From contig JBHHYS010000006.1 of NCBI GenBank assembly GCA_046757645.1, positions 1 to 48,812 of the forward strand: a stretch of 48,812 nucleotides of DNA, given 5' to 3'. The notes under the pieces are model-generated. The model worked only from the letters and a program-made list of their open reading frames with translations, was not told the DNA's origin and searched no databases. How positions within the stretch are numbered: position 1 is the first letter of the stretch; every line of letters starts with the position of its first letter. The translations under genes and the position numbers were made by a program. Shown in pieces: positions 16,215 through 24,890 of this stretch. The stretch is from JBHHYS01 sp046757645. GTDB lineage: Bacteria; Acidobacteriota; Terriglobia; Acidiferrales; 2-02-FULL-67-57.

Positions 16215-16958
16215 TCAGGTGAGCCCGTAGCCGCCGTCCACCACGAAGACCTGGCCGGTGATGAACCCGGCCCGGGTGCAGAGAAATAGCACGGCCTGGG
16301 CGATGTCCTCAGCGGTGCCGGTGCGTTTCAGGGGGGCGCGGCGGATGTAGTCCCGCGTGGCGGGATCGGGCTCTTCGCCCACAAACTGGATGCTCCCCGG
16401 GGCCACGGCGTTCACCTGAACCTCCGGGGCCAGCGCCCGCGCCAGGCACCGGGTCAGCATAATCAACCCCGCCTTGGAGACGCAGTAGGGGATGAAGCTC
16501 GGCCAGGCCCGCAAGCCGCCCAGCGAGGCCAGGTTGACGATCTTGCCCCGGCCCCGCTGCTTCATCCCCGCAGCCACCGCTTGGGCGCAAAAAAACTGCG
16601 CCTTGAGATTCACGTTCATGAAGCGGTCCCAGTCGGCCTCGGTGATTTTTTCCCACGGGTAGGAGGCGAAGATGCCGGCGTTGTTGATGAGGATGTCCAC
16701 CGGGCCGAGCTGCTTTTCGGCGGCCGCCACCAACTGGCTGACTGCGGCCGGTTGGCTGACGTCGGCCTGCACCGCCCAGGCCGGACTTCCCTGGCGCTTG
16801 ATTTCCTCCACGGTGGCACGGGCTTCGGCTGCGGAACTCTTGTAGTTCACCACCACGCGCGCGCCCGCCGCGCCCAAGGCCAGAGCGATGCCGCGGCCAA
16901 TGCGCTTGGCGCCGCCGGTGACCAGCGCCACCTGTCCCTGCAACGCTTTTTCCGACAC
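16215..16958 (-). CDS. Short-chain dehydrogenase/reductase (SDR)
   Basis: 247 residues, classical SDR. Cofactor site TGGAKRIGRG (14-23), with VVVNYKSS after strand 2 suggesting NADP(H); NNAG (92-95); catalytic Ser145, Tyr158, Lys162 (YCVSK); C-terminal NAVAPGSI and DGGYGLT. TGGAKRIG resembles pteridine reductase/FolM-type and FabG-type members alike, so the substrate is open. Convergent with the membrane-protein gene at 15785 (4-bp gap between stops). ATG 16958 begins MSEKALQGQVALVTGG. Confidence 0.9.
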   Translation of the reverse strand: MSEKALQGQVALVTGGAKRIGRGIALALGAAGARVVVNYKSSAAEARATVEEIKRQGSPAWAVQADVSQPAAVSQLVAAAEKQLGPVDILINNAGIFASYPWEKITEADWDRFMNVNLKAQFFCAQAVAAGMKQRGRGKIVNLASLGGLRAWPSFIPYCVSKAGLIMLTRCLARALAPEVQVNAVAPGSIQFVGEEPDPATRDYIRRAPLKRTGTAEDIAQAVLFLCTRAGFITGQVFVVDGGYGLT

Positions 16959-17065
16959 CTTTCAAGCCCTCCGAACTCCCGGCACCATAGCACAGGCCGA
17001 ACGCCACACGAAAGCGCTGGACTCCGAAGAAGCAAGTCTGATAAGGGAAAGGGGGACCACTTAAC

Positions 17066-17332
17066 ATGCTGGAACGGTCCCACCGACCCCCGGAACTCAT
17101 TCTGTACACGCGGGCGGACTGTCATTTGTGCGAGGAAGTCAAAGCGCAACTCCAGCCGCTCGTCCGCGAGTTCGGCGCGACGCTGCGCGAGGTGGACGTG
17201 GACGCCGACCCGGAGCTCAAGACTCGCTTCGGCGAGCAGGTGCCGGTGATTTTTCTCGACGGGCGCAAAGTGGGCAAGTACCGGGTTGACGTGAAACAAT
17301 TTCGGCGATTGCTGGACCGCAGCAGGAAATAA
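17066..17332 (+). CDS. Glutaredoxin-family protein (DUF836-like)
   Basis: 88 residues, thioredoxin fold. Redox motif CHLC (Cys19, Cys22) in LILYTRADCHLCEEVKAQL, cis-Pro in QVPVIFLDG. This matches the short glutaredoxin-like family often annotated DUF836. It is 99 bp upstream of the bacillithiol-type deacetylase gene in the same direction; a link to low-molecular-weight thiol chemistry is attractive but inferred. ATG 17066 follows a purine-rich GGGAAAGGGGG about 20 bases upstream, so translation initiation may be weak. Confidence 0.87.
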   Translation: MLERSHRPPELILYTRADCHLCEEVKAQLQPLVREFGATLREVDVDADPELKTRFGEQVPVIFLDGRKVGKYRVDVKQFRRLLDRSRK

Positions 17333-17431
17333 TCGATTCAAGGGCGGGCGCGCGGCCGAGCAAAGCAAAATGGAACGCACCGCAAGGACACAGAGGACCG
17401 AGAGACAACACTGAGACGGGAACTGAGCACA

Positions 17432-18178
17432 ATGAAAATGAAGGGGAGCCGAACAGCAAGCGTGGATGTGCTGGCGATTGCGGCGCACCCCGACGACGCC
17501 GAGCTCACCTGCGGGGGCACGCTGGCGCAATCCGTGCGCCGCGGCTACCGCGTCGGCATCCTCGATCTGACCCAGGGCGAGATGGGCACCCGGGGCAGCC
17601 CGGAAACCCGCGCCCGGGAGGCGGCCCGGGCAGCGAAGCTGCTGGGCCTGCACCACCGGGAAAACCTGGGCCTGGCGGACGCGCGCCTCGAGCCCACGCA
17701 GGCGAACAAGCGAGCGGTAGCGGCGCGGCTGCGCGCGCTCCGACCGGGCGTGGTCATCCTTCCCTACTGGGAGGGCCGCCACCCCGACCACACCCATGCC
17801 TGCCAGATTGCCTACCAGGCCTGCTACCTGGCCGGCTTGAAGAAGCTCGACCTCGCCGGCCCGCCCCACCGCCCCTTCAAGATCCTCTACTCCCCGCTCT
17901 ACGACGAGAGCGGGCGGACGCGGCCCAGCTTCGTGGTGGACATCACCCGCGACTACTCCCGGCGGGCGCGCGCCATCGCCTGCTATCGCTCCCAGTTCAG
18001 CGGCCGCCCCCGGCAGGAGCGGGGCGTCCACCTTCCCCTGGCCGACTTGCAGGAGCGGTTGGCCGCCCTCTGCCGCTACTACGGGCAGCTCATCGGGGTG
18101 AAGTACGGCGAGCCCTTCTTGACCCGGGAAGTGATGCAGGTGGACGACATCGTCGGGCTCGCGGTCCGCTCCATCTGA
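17432..18178 (+). CDS. bshB1: Bacillithiol biosynthesis deacetylase BshB1-type (PIG-L family)
   Basis: 248 residues. PIG-L/LmbE zinc-hydrolase fold: AAHPDDAELTCGGT (17-30) with His19, Asp21, Asp22; LTQGEMGTRG (46-55), HPDH (117-120). These blocks are diagnostic of BshB1, which removes acetate from GlcNAc-malate to give GlcN-malate in bacillithiol synthesis. BshA and BshC are not in the window. Acidobacteriota are known to encode this pathway. ATG 17432 starts MKMKGSRTASVDVLAIAAHPDD. The glutaredoxin-like gene lies upstream on the same strand. Confidence 0.9.
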   Translation: MKMKGSRTASVDVLAIAAHPDDAELTCGGTLAQSVRRGYRVGILDLTQGEMGTRGSPETRAREAARAAKLLGLHHRENLGLADARLEPTQANKRAVAARLRALRPGVVILPYWEGRHPDHTHACQIAYQACYLAGLKKLDLAGPPHRPFKILYSPLYDESGRTRPSFVVDITRDYSRRARAIACYRSQFSGRPRQERGVHLPLADLQERLAALCRYYGQLIGVKYGEPFLTREVMQVDDIVGLAVRSI

Positions 18179-18218
18179 ACCGGGGCCGCCGGGCCCGCGT
18201 CGCCCAAATGGCCGCCGG

Positions 18219-18341
18219 CTAATCGGACGAGGGCTGAGGGGAACGGAGCTGGCGCCAGCGGTTGGCGATGAACCAAACCAGGGCCAGCAGGATAACTAGC
18301 CCGATCACCACGTCGAACTTCTCGAAGTAGGGCCGGATGGT
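18219..18341 (-). pseudogene. Duplicated 3' end of the DedA gene
   Basis: On the minus strand it reads FDVVIGLVILLALVWFIANR then WRQLRSPQPSSD and a TAG stop; the intact DedA gene ends WRELRSPRPSAGS. Over 101 bases (18241-18341 against 18520-18620) I count 99 matches. The copy has no start and is separated from the intact gene by a 150-bp repeat segment. Confidence 0.85.
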
Positions 18342-18493
18342 CAATTTTGGGAGGGCACGGCTTTAGCCGTGCCGATAGCCGAAACAAAACCATCGGGCTT
18401 TAGCCCCTGAGGGAAAATACCTCAGCGGCTAAAGCCGCTAGTTACCCCGTGACTCTTTCAGCCGGACTAAAGTCCGACCCCGACCGTCCACCC
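18342..18493. repeat. Repeat block between DedA and its duplicated end
   Basis: Contains GGCACGGCTTTAGCCGTGCC, then GGGCTTTAGCCCCTGAGG (as at 779-841), then CTCAGCGGCTAAAGCCGCTA and CCGGACTAAAGTCCG. Four successive hairpins with a CTTTAG or CTAAAG centre. No coding sequence. Confidence 0.8.
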
Positions 18494-19135
18494 CTAACTT
18501 CCAGCCGAAGGCCGGGGGGAACGGAGCTCGCGCCAGCGGTTGGCGATGAACCAAACCAGGGCCAGCAGGATAACCAGCCCGATCACCACGTCGAACTTCT
18601 CGAAGTAGGGCCGGATGGTTTCTTGCCAGTGCTCGCCGAACTTGAATCCCAGGTAGGCCAGCCCCAAGCACCAGGGCAGCGAACCGAGAAATGTATAGAG
18701 GTTGAAGCGCAGGAAGTTCATGCGCGCGATGCCGGCGGGCAGAGCGATGAAGGTGCGGATGATGGGCAGCAGCCGGCTGAAGAAAACCGTGGCTTCGCCG
18801 TAGCCGGCGAACCAGCGGTCGGCCCACTCCAGGTCCCGCCGGCTGATGAGCAGGTAGCGGCCATAGCGCTCCAGCAGGGGCCGGCCCCCGGCGGCGCCCA
18901 CCCAGTAGGCCACGATCGAGCCCAGGTTGCAGCCCAGCGCCCCGGCCACCCCCACCCACCAGAGGTTGAAGCGGCCCTGCCCCGCCAGATAGCCCGAGAA
19001 CGGCATGATGATCTCTGACGGCAGGGGGATGCAGGCCGATTCGATGGCCATCAGGAGGACGATGCCCAGGTAGCCCCCGGCGGAGATGACGCTGAGGATG
19101 AAAGCGCTGACCAGGGTAAGCAGGCGGCTGACCAT
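18494..19135 (-). CDS. DedA-family membrane protein
   Basis: 213 residues with about five hydrophobic segments. Diagnostic features: E-x(n)-P-S-E in ESACIPLPSEIIMPFSGYLAGQG, a GSIVAYWVGAAGGRPLLERYG block, and FFSRLLPIIRTFIALPAGIARM, where the F-x-R-x-x-P-x-x-R motif is typical of DedA/VTT-domain proteins. The family includes lipid scramblases/flippases in the inner membrane. Its 3' end is followed by repeats and then a near-identical copy of its last 100 bases. It overlaps nothing upstream; ATG 19135 gives MVSRLLTLVSAF. Confidence 0.92.
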   Translation of the reverse strand: MVSRLLTLVSAFILSVISAGGYLGIVLLMAIESACIPLPSEIIMPFSGYLAGQGRFNLWWVGVAGALGCNLGSIVAYWVGAAGGRPLLERYGRYLLISRRDLEWADRWFAGYGEATVFFSRLLPIIRTFIALPAGIARMNFLRFNLYTFLGSLPWCLGLAYLGFKFGEHWQETIRPYFEKFDVVIGLVILLALVWFIANRWRELRSPRPSAGS

Positions 19136-19160
19136 CAGAACGATGACGCGCCGGCCGCCA

Positions 19161-19370
19161 CTACGACTCCCGGGCGAAGCTGAAGCCGGGCAGGGTGACC
19201 CCCTCGGGGGCGTTCTCCACCTTCACACGCTCCGGGCTGCTGGTTTCATCCCCCACTTTGCGCAACACCGCGTAGGTGGAAAGAACCTCGCTGTAGGTCT
19301 TCGTCACCAGATACTTCTCCCCGGTGGTGTTCTTCCGCCACATCTGTCCCATCACAATCGTGCGCGGCAT
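19161..19370 (-). CDS. Small hypothetical protein
   Basis: 69 residues: MPRTIVMGQMWRKNTTGEKY then LVTKTYSEVLSTYAVLRK. ATG is preceded by GGAAGGGAAGC. Codon use looks coding (balanced acidic and basic residues, GC-rich third positions). No recognised family. It lies 25 bp upstream of the DedA gene on the same strand and could be cotranscribed with it. Confidence 0.65.
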   Translation of the reverse strand: MPRTIVMGQMWRKNTTGEKYLVTKTYSEVLSTYAVLRKVGDETSSPERVKVENAPEGVTLPGFSFARES

Positions 19371-19550
19371 GCTTCCCTTCCGGGGGCAACGCTCTCGGCG
19401 GGCACTTTAGCCCCCCGGGGTGCGGGCGTCAAGCGGCCCCGCGGCGGGGTGAAACACTTTGCCCCCTGGCGCCATCCAATAGAGTGAGGCGCGAGGTGCT
19501 TGGCGAACCTGCGCCCGGGTGCTAAAATAAAGCTAGCGAAGGAGGGTCGT

Positions 19551-20537
19551 ATGCGAGAAAAGGCACAAACCGCGCTGGTGGTGGTTTTGAGCCTCTTGCT
19601 GCTGGCTCCGCCGGGGACGCTGGCCGGGGGCGACAAGAAGGACGTCAGCAAGATCGGCAAGCGCGACGTGGGTGGGGGCATCAACCTCTACTCGCTGGAA
19701 AGGGAAATCGCCCTGGGCAAGCAATTGGCCCAGCGAGTGGAGCAGTCGGCGCGCCTGGTGGACGACCCGGTAGTGCTCGAATATGTGGACGGGGTGGCCC
19801 AGACCCTGGTGCGCAACTCCGACGCTCGCGTCCCCTTCACCGTCAAGGTAATCGACTCCAGTGAAATCAACGCCTTTGCCCTCCCGGGCGGGTTCTTCTT
19901 CATCAACTCCGGGCTCATCCTGGCCGCCGATGAGGAGGCGGAGCTGGCCGGAGTGATGGCGCACGAAATTGCCCACGTCACCGCACGCCACGGCACCAAG
20001 AACGCCACCAAGGCGCAAATTGCGCAGTGGGCCATGATCCCGCTGATCATTTTGGGCCCCGCCGGCTGGGCCGGTTATGGCATCTACCAGGGCCTGAGCT
20101 TTGGGCTGCCCCTGGCCTTCCTGAAGTTTTCCCGCAACGCTGAGCGGGAAGCTGACTTCCTGGGCCTGCAATACATGTACAAGGCGGGTTACGACCCCAC
20201 CTCCTTTATCACTTTCTTCGAGAAAATTCGGGAGCGGGAGCGCAAGCGCCCCGGCTCGATTCCGAAGATTTTCTCCTCCCACCCACCCACCAAAGAGCGG
20301 GTGGCGAGGGCGCAAAAAGAGATTGCTCAGTTGCTGCCGGCGCGGGAACAGTATGTAGTCACCACCTCGGAATTCGAGCAGATCAAGCGCCGGCTCGCCC
20401 TACGGATGGCCGGCCGCAAGCTGGAACAAGAAGAGTCCGATCGACCCACGCTGCGGGGCCGCGAACGCCGCGAAGAAAAGAAGAAAAAAGAGCAACAAGA
20501 AGAGGATAAGCCGCCGGTGCTCAAGCGGCGCCCGTAG
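19551..20537 (+). CDS. M48-family metallopeptidase with signal peptide
   Basis: 328 residues. Signal peptide MREKAQTALVVVLSLLLLAPP GTLAGG; no transmembrane bundle like HtpX. Zinc site HEIAH (138-142) with the third ligand probably Glu198 in NAEREADFLG; NAFALPGGFFFINSGLI precedes it as in BepA/LoiP-type periplasmic proteases. A charged, Glu/Lys-rich tail ends the protein. Likely acts in the cell envelope on misfolded proteins. ATG 19551 has GGAGGG 4 bases upstream; the longer frame from 19500 lacks support. Confidence 0.93.
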   Translation: MREKAQTALVVVLSLLLLAPPGTLAGGDKKDVSKIGKRDVGGGINLYSLEREIALGKQLAQRVEQSARLVDDPVVLEYVDGVAQTLVRNSDARVPFTVKVIDSSEINAFALPGGFFFINSGLILAADEEAELAGVMAHEIAHVTARHGTKNATKAQIAQWAMIPLIILGPAGWAGYGIYQGLSFGLPLAFLKFSRNAEREADFLGLQYMYKAGYDPTSFITFFEKIRERERKRPGSIPKIFSSHPPTKERVARAQKEIAQLLPAREQYVVTTSEFEQIKRRLALRMAGRKLEQEESDRPTLRGRERREEKKKKEQQEEDKPPVLKRRP

Positions 20538-20753
20538 CGGTTCCCGCCGCCCAGCAAGATGGCCTCGGAGCGCTCCCGGGCCGATCCGCGCGGATCGAAT
20601 TCCCGCCGTCCGGGTGCCCTTCCGCCTTGATCCCCCCAATGGGGAGAGCTTTCCCTTCAACCTAGAGCCGATGGGTTCGAGCCGGCCGGCGGTAGGCAGG
20701 ATGAATTGCGACCTGCCGGCGAGGTTCAACCGAGCGGAGTTAGTGGAGCAGCG

Positions 20754-21032
20754 CTAGCTGAGGCCCAACTTCCTCAATTCGTCGGCGTAGTATTTCCGGT
20801 AGAGGGTGTCCCACTCGACGCTCCCCTCCGGGATGGGACGTTTCTGGGAGAGAATCTTCTGCCGGGCCGCTTCGCTCATGCGCTCCTCTTCTTTGAGCAG
20901 GTCTTGAAGGATGCGCACGATCTCCAAGCGGATGGTGTTCCGGTCTTCGATGAACTCGACCTCGTCAAAGGCGGCGATGGCCTCCACGGTCAAGTGAGAC
21001 AACCGCACCACCTTTTCCCGGCTCAGTCGCAT
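20754..21032 (-). CDS. DUF507-family protein, second of tandem pair
   Basis: 92 residues. Begins MRLSREKVVRLSHLTVEAIA and has FIEDRNTIRLEIVRILQDLLKEEERM, typical of DUF507. Same length and same MRLSRE start as the gene at 21155-21433, which is upstream on the same strand (122-bp gap). Function unknown. The pair arrangement is a recurring one in Acidobacteriota and deltaproteobacterial lineages as I recall. Confidence 0.87.
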   Translation of the reverse strand: MRLSREKVVRLSHLTVEAIAAFDEVEFIEDRNTIRLEIVRILQDLLKEEERMSEAARQKILSQKRPIPEGSVEWDTLYRKYYADELRKLGLS

Positions 21033-21154
21033 AGCTCGTGCCGTTCCAACTCTTCGGGCTGAGTGATTCGAATTTCCATTTCATCCCCTCGCCCGTGCTG
21101 TCGGGGCTTGGTGGTGCCTGCCAGCGGCCGCCGGGCGCGTTGGTTGGAACGCCA

Positions 21155-21433
21155 CTAGAGAATCACCTTCTCCCGCCGCACCAGCTCGCTCTTGATGCGC
21201 TTGAACATCTCCTGGTAACTCACCCCGCTGCGCCGAATATCGTCTGAATACTGGTTCATGTACTCCCGCACCTTGTCGTTGATGCGGTCTTCGACGGCCA
21301 ATTCGTCCAGAATCACCCCGCGCACGCGCTCCCGGAGCGAGTCGGTGGCCGCCAGCTCGATCATCTCAGCCGCGATGAGCCGCTCCACCAGCGCCCGGGC
21401 TATGTAGTCCACATATTCGCGCGACAGTCGCAT
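21155..21433 (-). CDS. DUF507-family protein, first of tandem pair
   Basis: 92 residues: MRLSREYVDYIARALVERLI, then DRINDKVREYMNQYSDDIRR. DUF507. The ATG at 21433 follows AGAGAGGTGG; the frame is open far upstream on this strand only because it is antisense to the permease gene. Divergent from that permease gene. Confidence 0.87.
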   Translation of the reverse strand: MRLSREYVDYIARALVERLIAAEMIELAATDSLRERVRGVILDELAVEDRINDKVREYMNQYSDDIRRSGVSYQEMFKRIKSELVRREKVIL

Positions 21434-21556
21434 CCACCTCTCTCGACAGCACCTATCTCCTACCCAAAAACGAGTGTAGCGGCGGGGTGCCGCCCAAGTC
21501 AAGGCAGCAACTTGCAGACGGGCAAGGGCTGTGCTAGAACGAGAAAGGGGTTTTTT

Positions 21557-23401
21557 ATGTTTAGTCGCCTGAAAGAGCTGCTCATCGGCAGCCCGCTCGA
21601 AACCGCCTCCCTGCAGGAACAGCGTCTCGCCAAGAAGTCGGCCCTGGCCGTTCTGGCCTCCGACAACCTCTCCTCCACAGCCTACGCCACCGAAGAGATT
21701 CTGCTGGCGCTGACCGCCGGGGCCGCCGCCGGCCTGGTCGTACCTCTGGCCTACGCCGTGCCCATCGGCCTGGCCATCGCGCTGCTCACCTTGATTGTGG
21801 TCATCTCCTACGGCCAAACCCTGCACGCCTACCCGACCGGCGGCGGCGCCTACACCGTGGCCAAGGAAAATCTGGGAGTCACGGCCGGCCTGGTGGCAGG
21901 CTCCTCCCTGCTGATTGACTATTCCCTGACCGTGGCGGTCAGCGTCACCGCCGGGGTGGCCGCCCTCACCTCCGCCCTCCCGCAGCTCTACGATTACCGG
22001 GTCTATCTCTGCCTGGGAGCGCTGGGCCTCGTTCTGCTGGCCAACCTGCGCGGGGTGCGGGAATCGGCTCGGCTGTTTGCCGGGCCCATCTATCTGTTCG
22101 TTACCTCGGCCTACCTGCTGATCATTGCCGGTCTGATCCGCTACGCCACCGCAGAGGTCGCCCCGGCCAGCCCGGCGCCCGCCGCCGCGGCCCCCCTCAG
22201 CCCCCTCTGGAGTTTTGCCCTGGTCTTCCTGCTCCTGCGCGCCTTCGCCTCCGGCTGCGCCGCTCTCACTGGAATTGAGGCCGTGGCCACGGGTGTCAAG
22301 GTGTTTCGCCCCCCGGTCTCCCGCAACGCCGCCGTCACTCTTTACATCCTGGCCACACTGCTGGGCACGCTCTTCCTGGGGATTACCGTGCTGGCCTACC
22401 TCTACCATGTCAGGCCGATCGAGGGTCAGACCGTGCTGTCCCAACTCGGCCGCGCCGTCTTCGCCGCCGGCCCGATTTACTACATCCTCCAGGGCGCCAC
22501 CATGCTCATCCTGATCTTGGCGGCGAACACCAGCTTCACCGGTTTTCCCCGGCTGGCTTCGGTGATGGCGCAGGACCGCTTCCTGCCCCGGCAACTGGCC
22601 AACCTGGGCGACCGTCTGGTCTTCTCCAACGGCATTTTGATCCTCGGGGGGATGGCCGCCGTGCTGATTTATTTGTTCGACGCTCAGGTACACAGACTGA
22701 TCCCGCTTTATATGGTAGGCGTCTTCACCGCCTTCACATTGTCGCAGGCGGGAATGGTCAGCCACTGGCGGCGCGCGCGGGAGCCGGGCAAGGGCTGGCG
22801 GGCCCCGGTGAACGCCCTGGGGGCGCTCACCACCGGATTGGTGCTGATCATCGTGGCCATGGTCAAGTTCTCCACGGGGGCCTGGCTGGTGCTGGTGGCC
22901 ATCCCGGTGCTCGTCCTGATCTGTCGGCGGGTACGCCTGCACTACTTCTCCGTGGGCCGGGAGCTGTCGTTGGCCGATTACGAAACCCCGGAAGAACTGC
23001 GGCACACCGCGATGGTGCCGGTGGCGGGAATGAACAAAATGGTGTTGACCGCCATCGAGTACGCCCGCTCCATCTCCAAGGACGTCATTGCCGTCACCGT
23101 CAACGTGGACAACCTGGACCGCGACGAGCTGCTGGAAAAGTGGCAGGCCTGGGCGCCCGACATTCCCCTGGTGGTGCTGGACTCCCCCTATCGCTCCATC
23201 TACCGCCCGCTGCTGCGATTCATCGATGAGGTGGAAAGCTGGCGCGACGACGATGTGGTGACCGTGGTCGTTCCTGAATTCGTCACCAAACACTGGTGGC
23301 ACCAACTGCTGCACAACCAGAGCAGCCTCCTCCTCAAAGCGGCGCTGGTCTTCAAACCCCACATCGTGGTCACCACCGTCCGGCAGCACCTGCGCAAATA
23401 G
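21557..23401 (+). CDS. APC-superfamily permease, KimA-like, with C-terminal cytosolic domain
   Basis: 614 residues. About 12 hydrophobic helices (residues 30-460). The early block ALAVLASDNLSSTAYATEEIL and SYGQTLHAYPTGGGAYTVAKENLG match the branch of APC permeases that contains the KimA potassium importer. A cytosolic domain of about 140 residues at the end (from HTAMVPVAGMNKMVLTAIEYA) is UspA-like. Substrate could be potassium or an amino acid; by sequence reading alone I cannot choose. ATG 21557 follows AGAAAGGGG; a longer frame from 21512 is less likely. I looked for a cyclic-di-AMP riboswitch in the 120-bp leader and saw none. Confidence 0.87.
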   Translation: MFSRLKELLIGSPLETASLQEQRLAKKSALAVLASDNLSSTAYATEEILLALTAGAAAGLVVPLAYAVPIGLAIALLTLIVVISYGQTLHAYPTGGGAYTVAKENLGVTAGLVAGSSLLIDYSLTVAVSVTAGVAALTSALPQLYDYRVYLCLGALGLVLLANLRGVRESARLFAGPIYLFVTSAYLLIIAGLIRYATAEVAPASPAPAAAAPLSPLWSFALVFLLLRAFASGCAALTGIEAVATGVKVFRPPVSRNAAVTLYILATLLGTLFLGITVLAYLYHVRPIEGQTVLSQLGRAVFAAGPIYYILQGATMLILILAANTSFTGFPRLASVMAQDRFLPRQLANLGDRLVFSNGILILGGMAAVLIYLFDAQVHRLIPLYMVGVFTAFTLSQAGMVSHWRRAREPGKGWRAPVNALGALTTGLVLIIVAMVKFSTGAWLVLVAIPVLVLICRRVRLHYFSVGRELSLADYETPEELRHTAMVPVAGMNKMVLTAIEYARSISKDVIAVTVNVDNLDRDELLEKWQAWAPDIPLVVLDSPYRSIYRPLLRFIDEVESWRDDDVVTVVVPEFVTKHWWHQLLHNQSSLLLKAALVFKPHIVVTTVRQHLRK

Positions 23402-23403
23402 CC

Positions 23404-23658
23404 ATGGAACTCACCCCCGAGCGCAAACGCAGCATCCGCCGCCGCCTCGAACCCCTGCTCGCCGCCCTCGACCCCGAACTCCACTTCATCGAGGTCATCC
23501 TCGACTCCCGCCGCCAGAACCTGGGCGTGGTGGTGCAGAAGGCCGACCGGCCAGCGATGTTGCGCCTCGACTTCGTGCGCTATGTCTCCATGCCCGAAGC
23601 CGAGCTCCGCGCCACCCTCGCCCGCCAACTCCAATCGAAGCGGCTCATCGCCCCCTGA
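23404..23658 (+). CDS. Small hypothetical protein following the permease
   Basis: 84 residues, MELTPERKRSIRRRLEPLLA, then LDPELHFIEVILDSRRQNLG. Starts 2 bases after the permease stop, so it is probably translationally coupled to it. No recognised family. Codon use matches its neighbours. Confidence 0.7.
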   Translation: MELTPERKRSIRRRLEPLLAALDPELHFIEVILDSRRQNLGVVVQKADRPAMLRLDFVRYVSMPEAELRATLARQLQSKRLIAP

Positions 23659-23714
23659 GTCCGGCGCGGACCGACTCGGCGGGGGGTGTCGCTTCCCTTC
23701 TTATGGCTGTGGAG

Positions 23715-24890
23715 TTAGCTGGCGCTCAGCAGCAAGGGCGCGCCCAGCTTGGCGGCGTAGTGGGGCCGGTAGCGCTCGGTGTTGTACAGCGTGGGGACGT
23801 CCACCTGGCGGGGGCCCAAGGCGGGGTCGGGCAGCGCCGTGTGGGTGTAGCGGCCGTCTTGCACGGCCACCATGCGCCCGGTGACGCCGTCACCGATGAG
23901 GTCCAGGGCGATGTTGGCGAAGGTGGTGGCGACCATCTGATCGAGCGCGTCCGGGTCGCCGCTGCGCAGGTCGTAGGTGAGGTCGCTGGTCATGGTGTCT
24001 TCCCCGGTGCGCCGCTTGACCTCCGCCGCCAGCGCGTGGCCAATGTCCACCTTCTTGCGGTGACCGTAGGCGTCGGCTTCGCCGAAGTCAGCTACCTGCT
24101 GGCCCTGCCACACCGCCCCTTCCGAGACCACCACCAGCGAATAGTTGCTGGGATTGTTGCGCTTGTCTTCGAGCAGAAGCCGGCAGAGCTGCTCCAAGTC
24201 AAAGGGATACTCGGGGATCAAGCAGCGCGTGGAGGTGACATAGCCGGTGTAGAGAGCGGTGAACCCGGAGTCACGGCCGAAGATGCGGAAGATGCCGATG
24301 CGCTCGTGCGAGCCCAGGGTGGTGCGCTGCCGGGTGAGCAGCTCTTTGGCGCGGGTGATGGCGGTGGAGAAGCCGATGCAATACTCGGTGCCTCGCACAT
24401 CGTTGTCCATGGTTTTGGGGATGGCAACCAGGGGGATGCCGGCGCGGTGAAGCGTGGTCGCAAAGCTCAGGGTGTCATCCCCACCAATAACGACCAGGCA
24501 GCCAATCTCCAGCCGCTCCAGGCTGCGCAGCACAATCGAGGTGAAGTCGTAGCTATCTTTGTCTTGGGGAAGCTTCTGCAATTCGGAGGAGGCCAGGTGG
24601 CGGGGGACTTTGGATTTCTTGATGCGTTGCGGGTTGGTGCGCGAGGTGTGCAAGACCGTGCCGCCGCTGCGGTCGATGGTGCGGGTGTTCTCCCGGGTGA
24701 GCACCCGGAGGTAGGTGGGGTCGAGCTCCAGGTCCGGGTTCAGGTGGGTCAGGCCTTGCCAGCCTTTGCGGATGCCAATCACCCGCCGGCCCATCTCGCT
24801 GGCCCGGTAGACGACGGACTTGATCACCGAGTTCAGCCCGGGGACGTCCCCGCCCCCGGTGAGAATCCCGATCGTGGTTCTTGCCGCCAT
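23715..24890 (-). CDS. pfp: Phosphofructokinase, pyrophosphate-dependent type by motifs
   Basis: 391 residues. PFKA-family fold: GILTGGGDVPGLN (8-20), GGDDT (136-140), PKTMDND (158-164), and a GRDSGFTALY block. ATP-dependent enzymes have GGDGS and PGTIDND at the second and third sites; the second Asp in GGDD and the Lys in PKT mark the pyrophosphate-using class. Expected reaction: reversible PPi + fructose-6-phosphate = Pi + fructose-1,6-bisphosphate, cytoplasmic. ATG 24890 with GGAGGG 5 bases upstream. No neighbour in glycolysis. Confidence 0.88.
   Translation of the reverse strand: MAARTTIGILTGGGDVPGLNSVIKSVVYRASEMGRRVIGIRKGWQGLTHLNPDLELDPTYLRVLTRENTRTIDRSGGTVLHTSRTNPQRIKKSKVPRHLASSELQKLPQDKDSYDFTSIVLRSLERLEIGCLVVIGGDDTLSFATTLHRAGIPLVAIPKTMDNDVRGTEYCIGFSTAITRAKELLTRQRTTLGSHERIGIFRIFGRDSGFTALYTGYVTSTRCLIPEYPFDLEQLCRLLLEDKRNNPSNYSLVVVSEGAVWQGQQVADFGEADAYGHRKKVDIGHALAAEVKRRTGEDTMTSDLTYDLRSGDPDALDQMVATTFANIALDLIGDGVTGRMVAVQDGRYTHTALPDPALGPRQVDVPTLYNTERYRPHYAAKLGAPLLLSAS

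Noticed and set aside
14276..18493. CRISPR array suspected from recurring short repeats
   Set aside because: The repeats are irregularly spaced, hairpin-forming and dispersed over the whole window; no regular spacers and no cas genes.
21434..21556. Cyclic-di-AMP riboswitch ahead of the KimA-like permease
   Set aside because: The leader is only about 120 bp and I could not find the conserved riboswitch core; not supported.
21155..23389. 744-codon open frame on the minus strand
   Set aside because: Only its last 92 codons are a real gene (DUF507, from ATG 21433); the rest is antisense to the permease.
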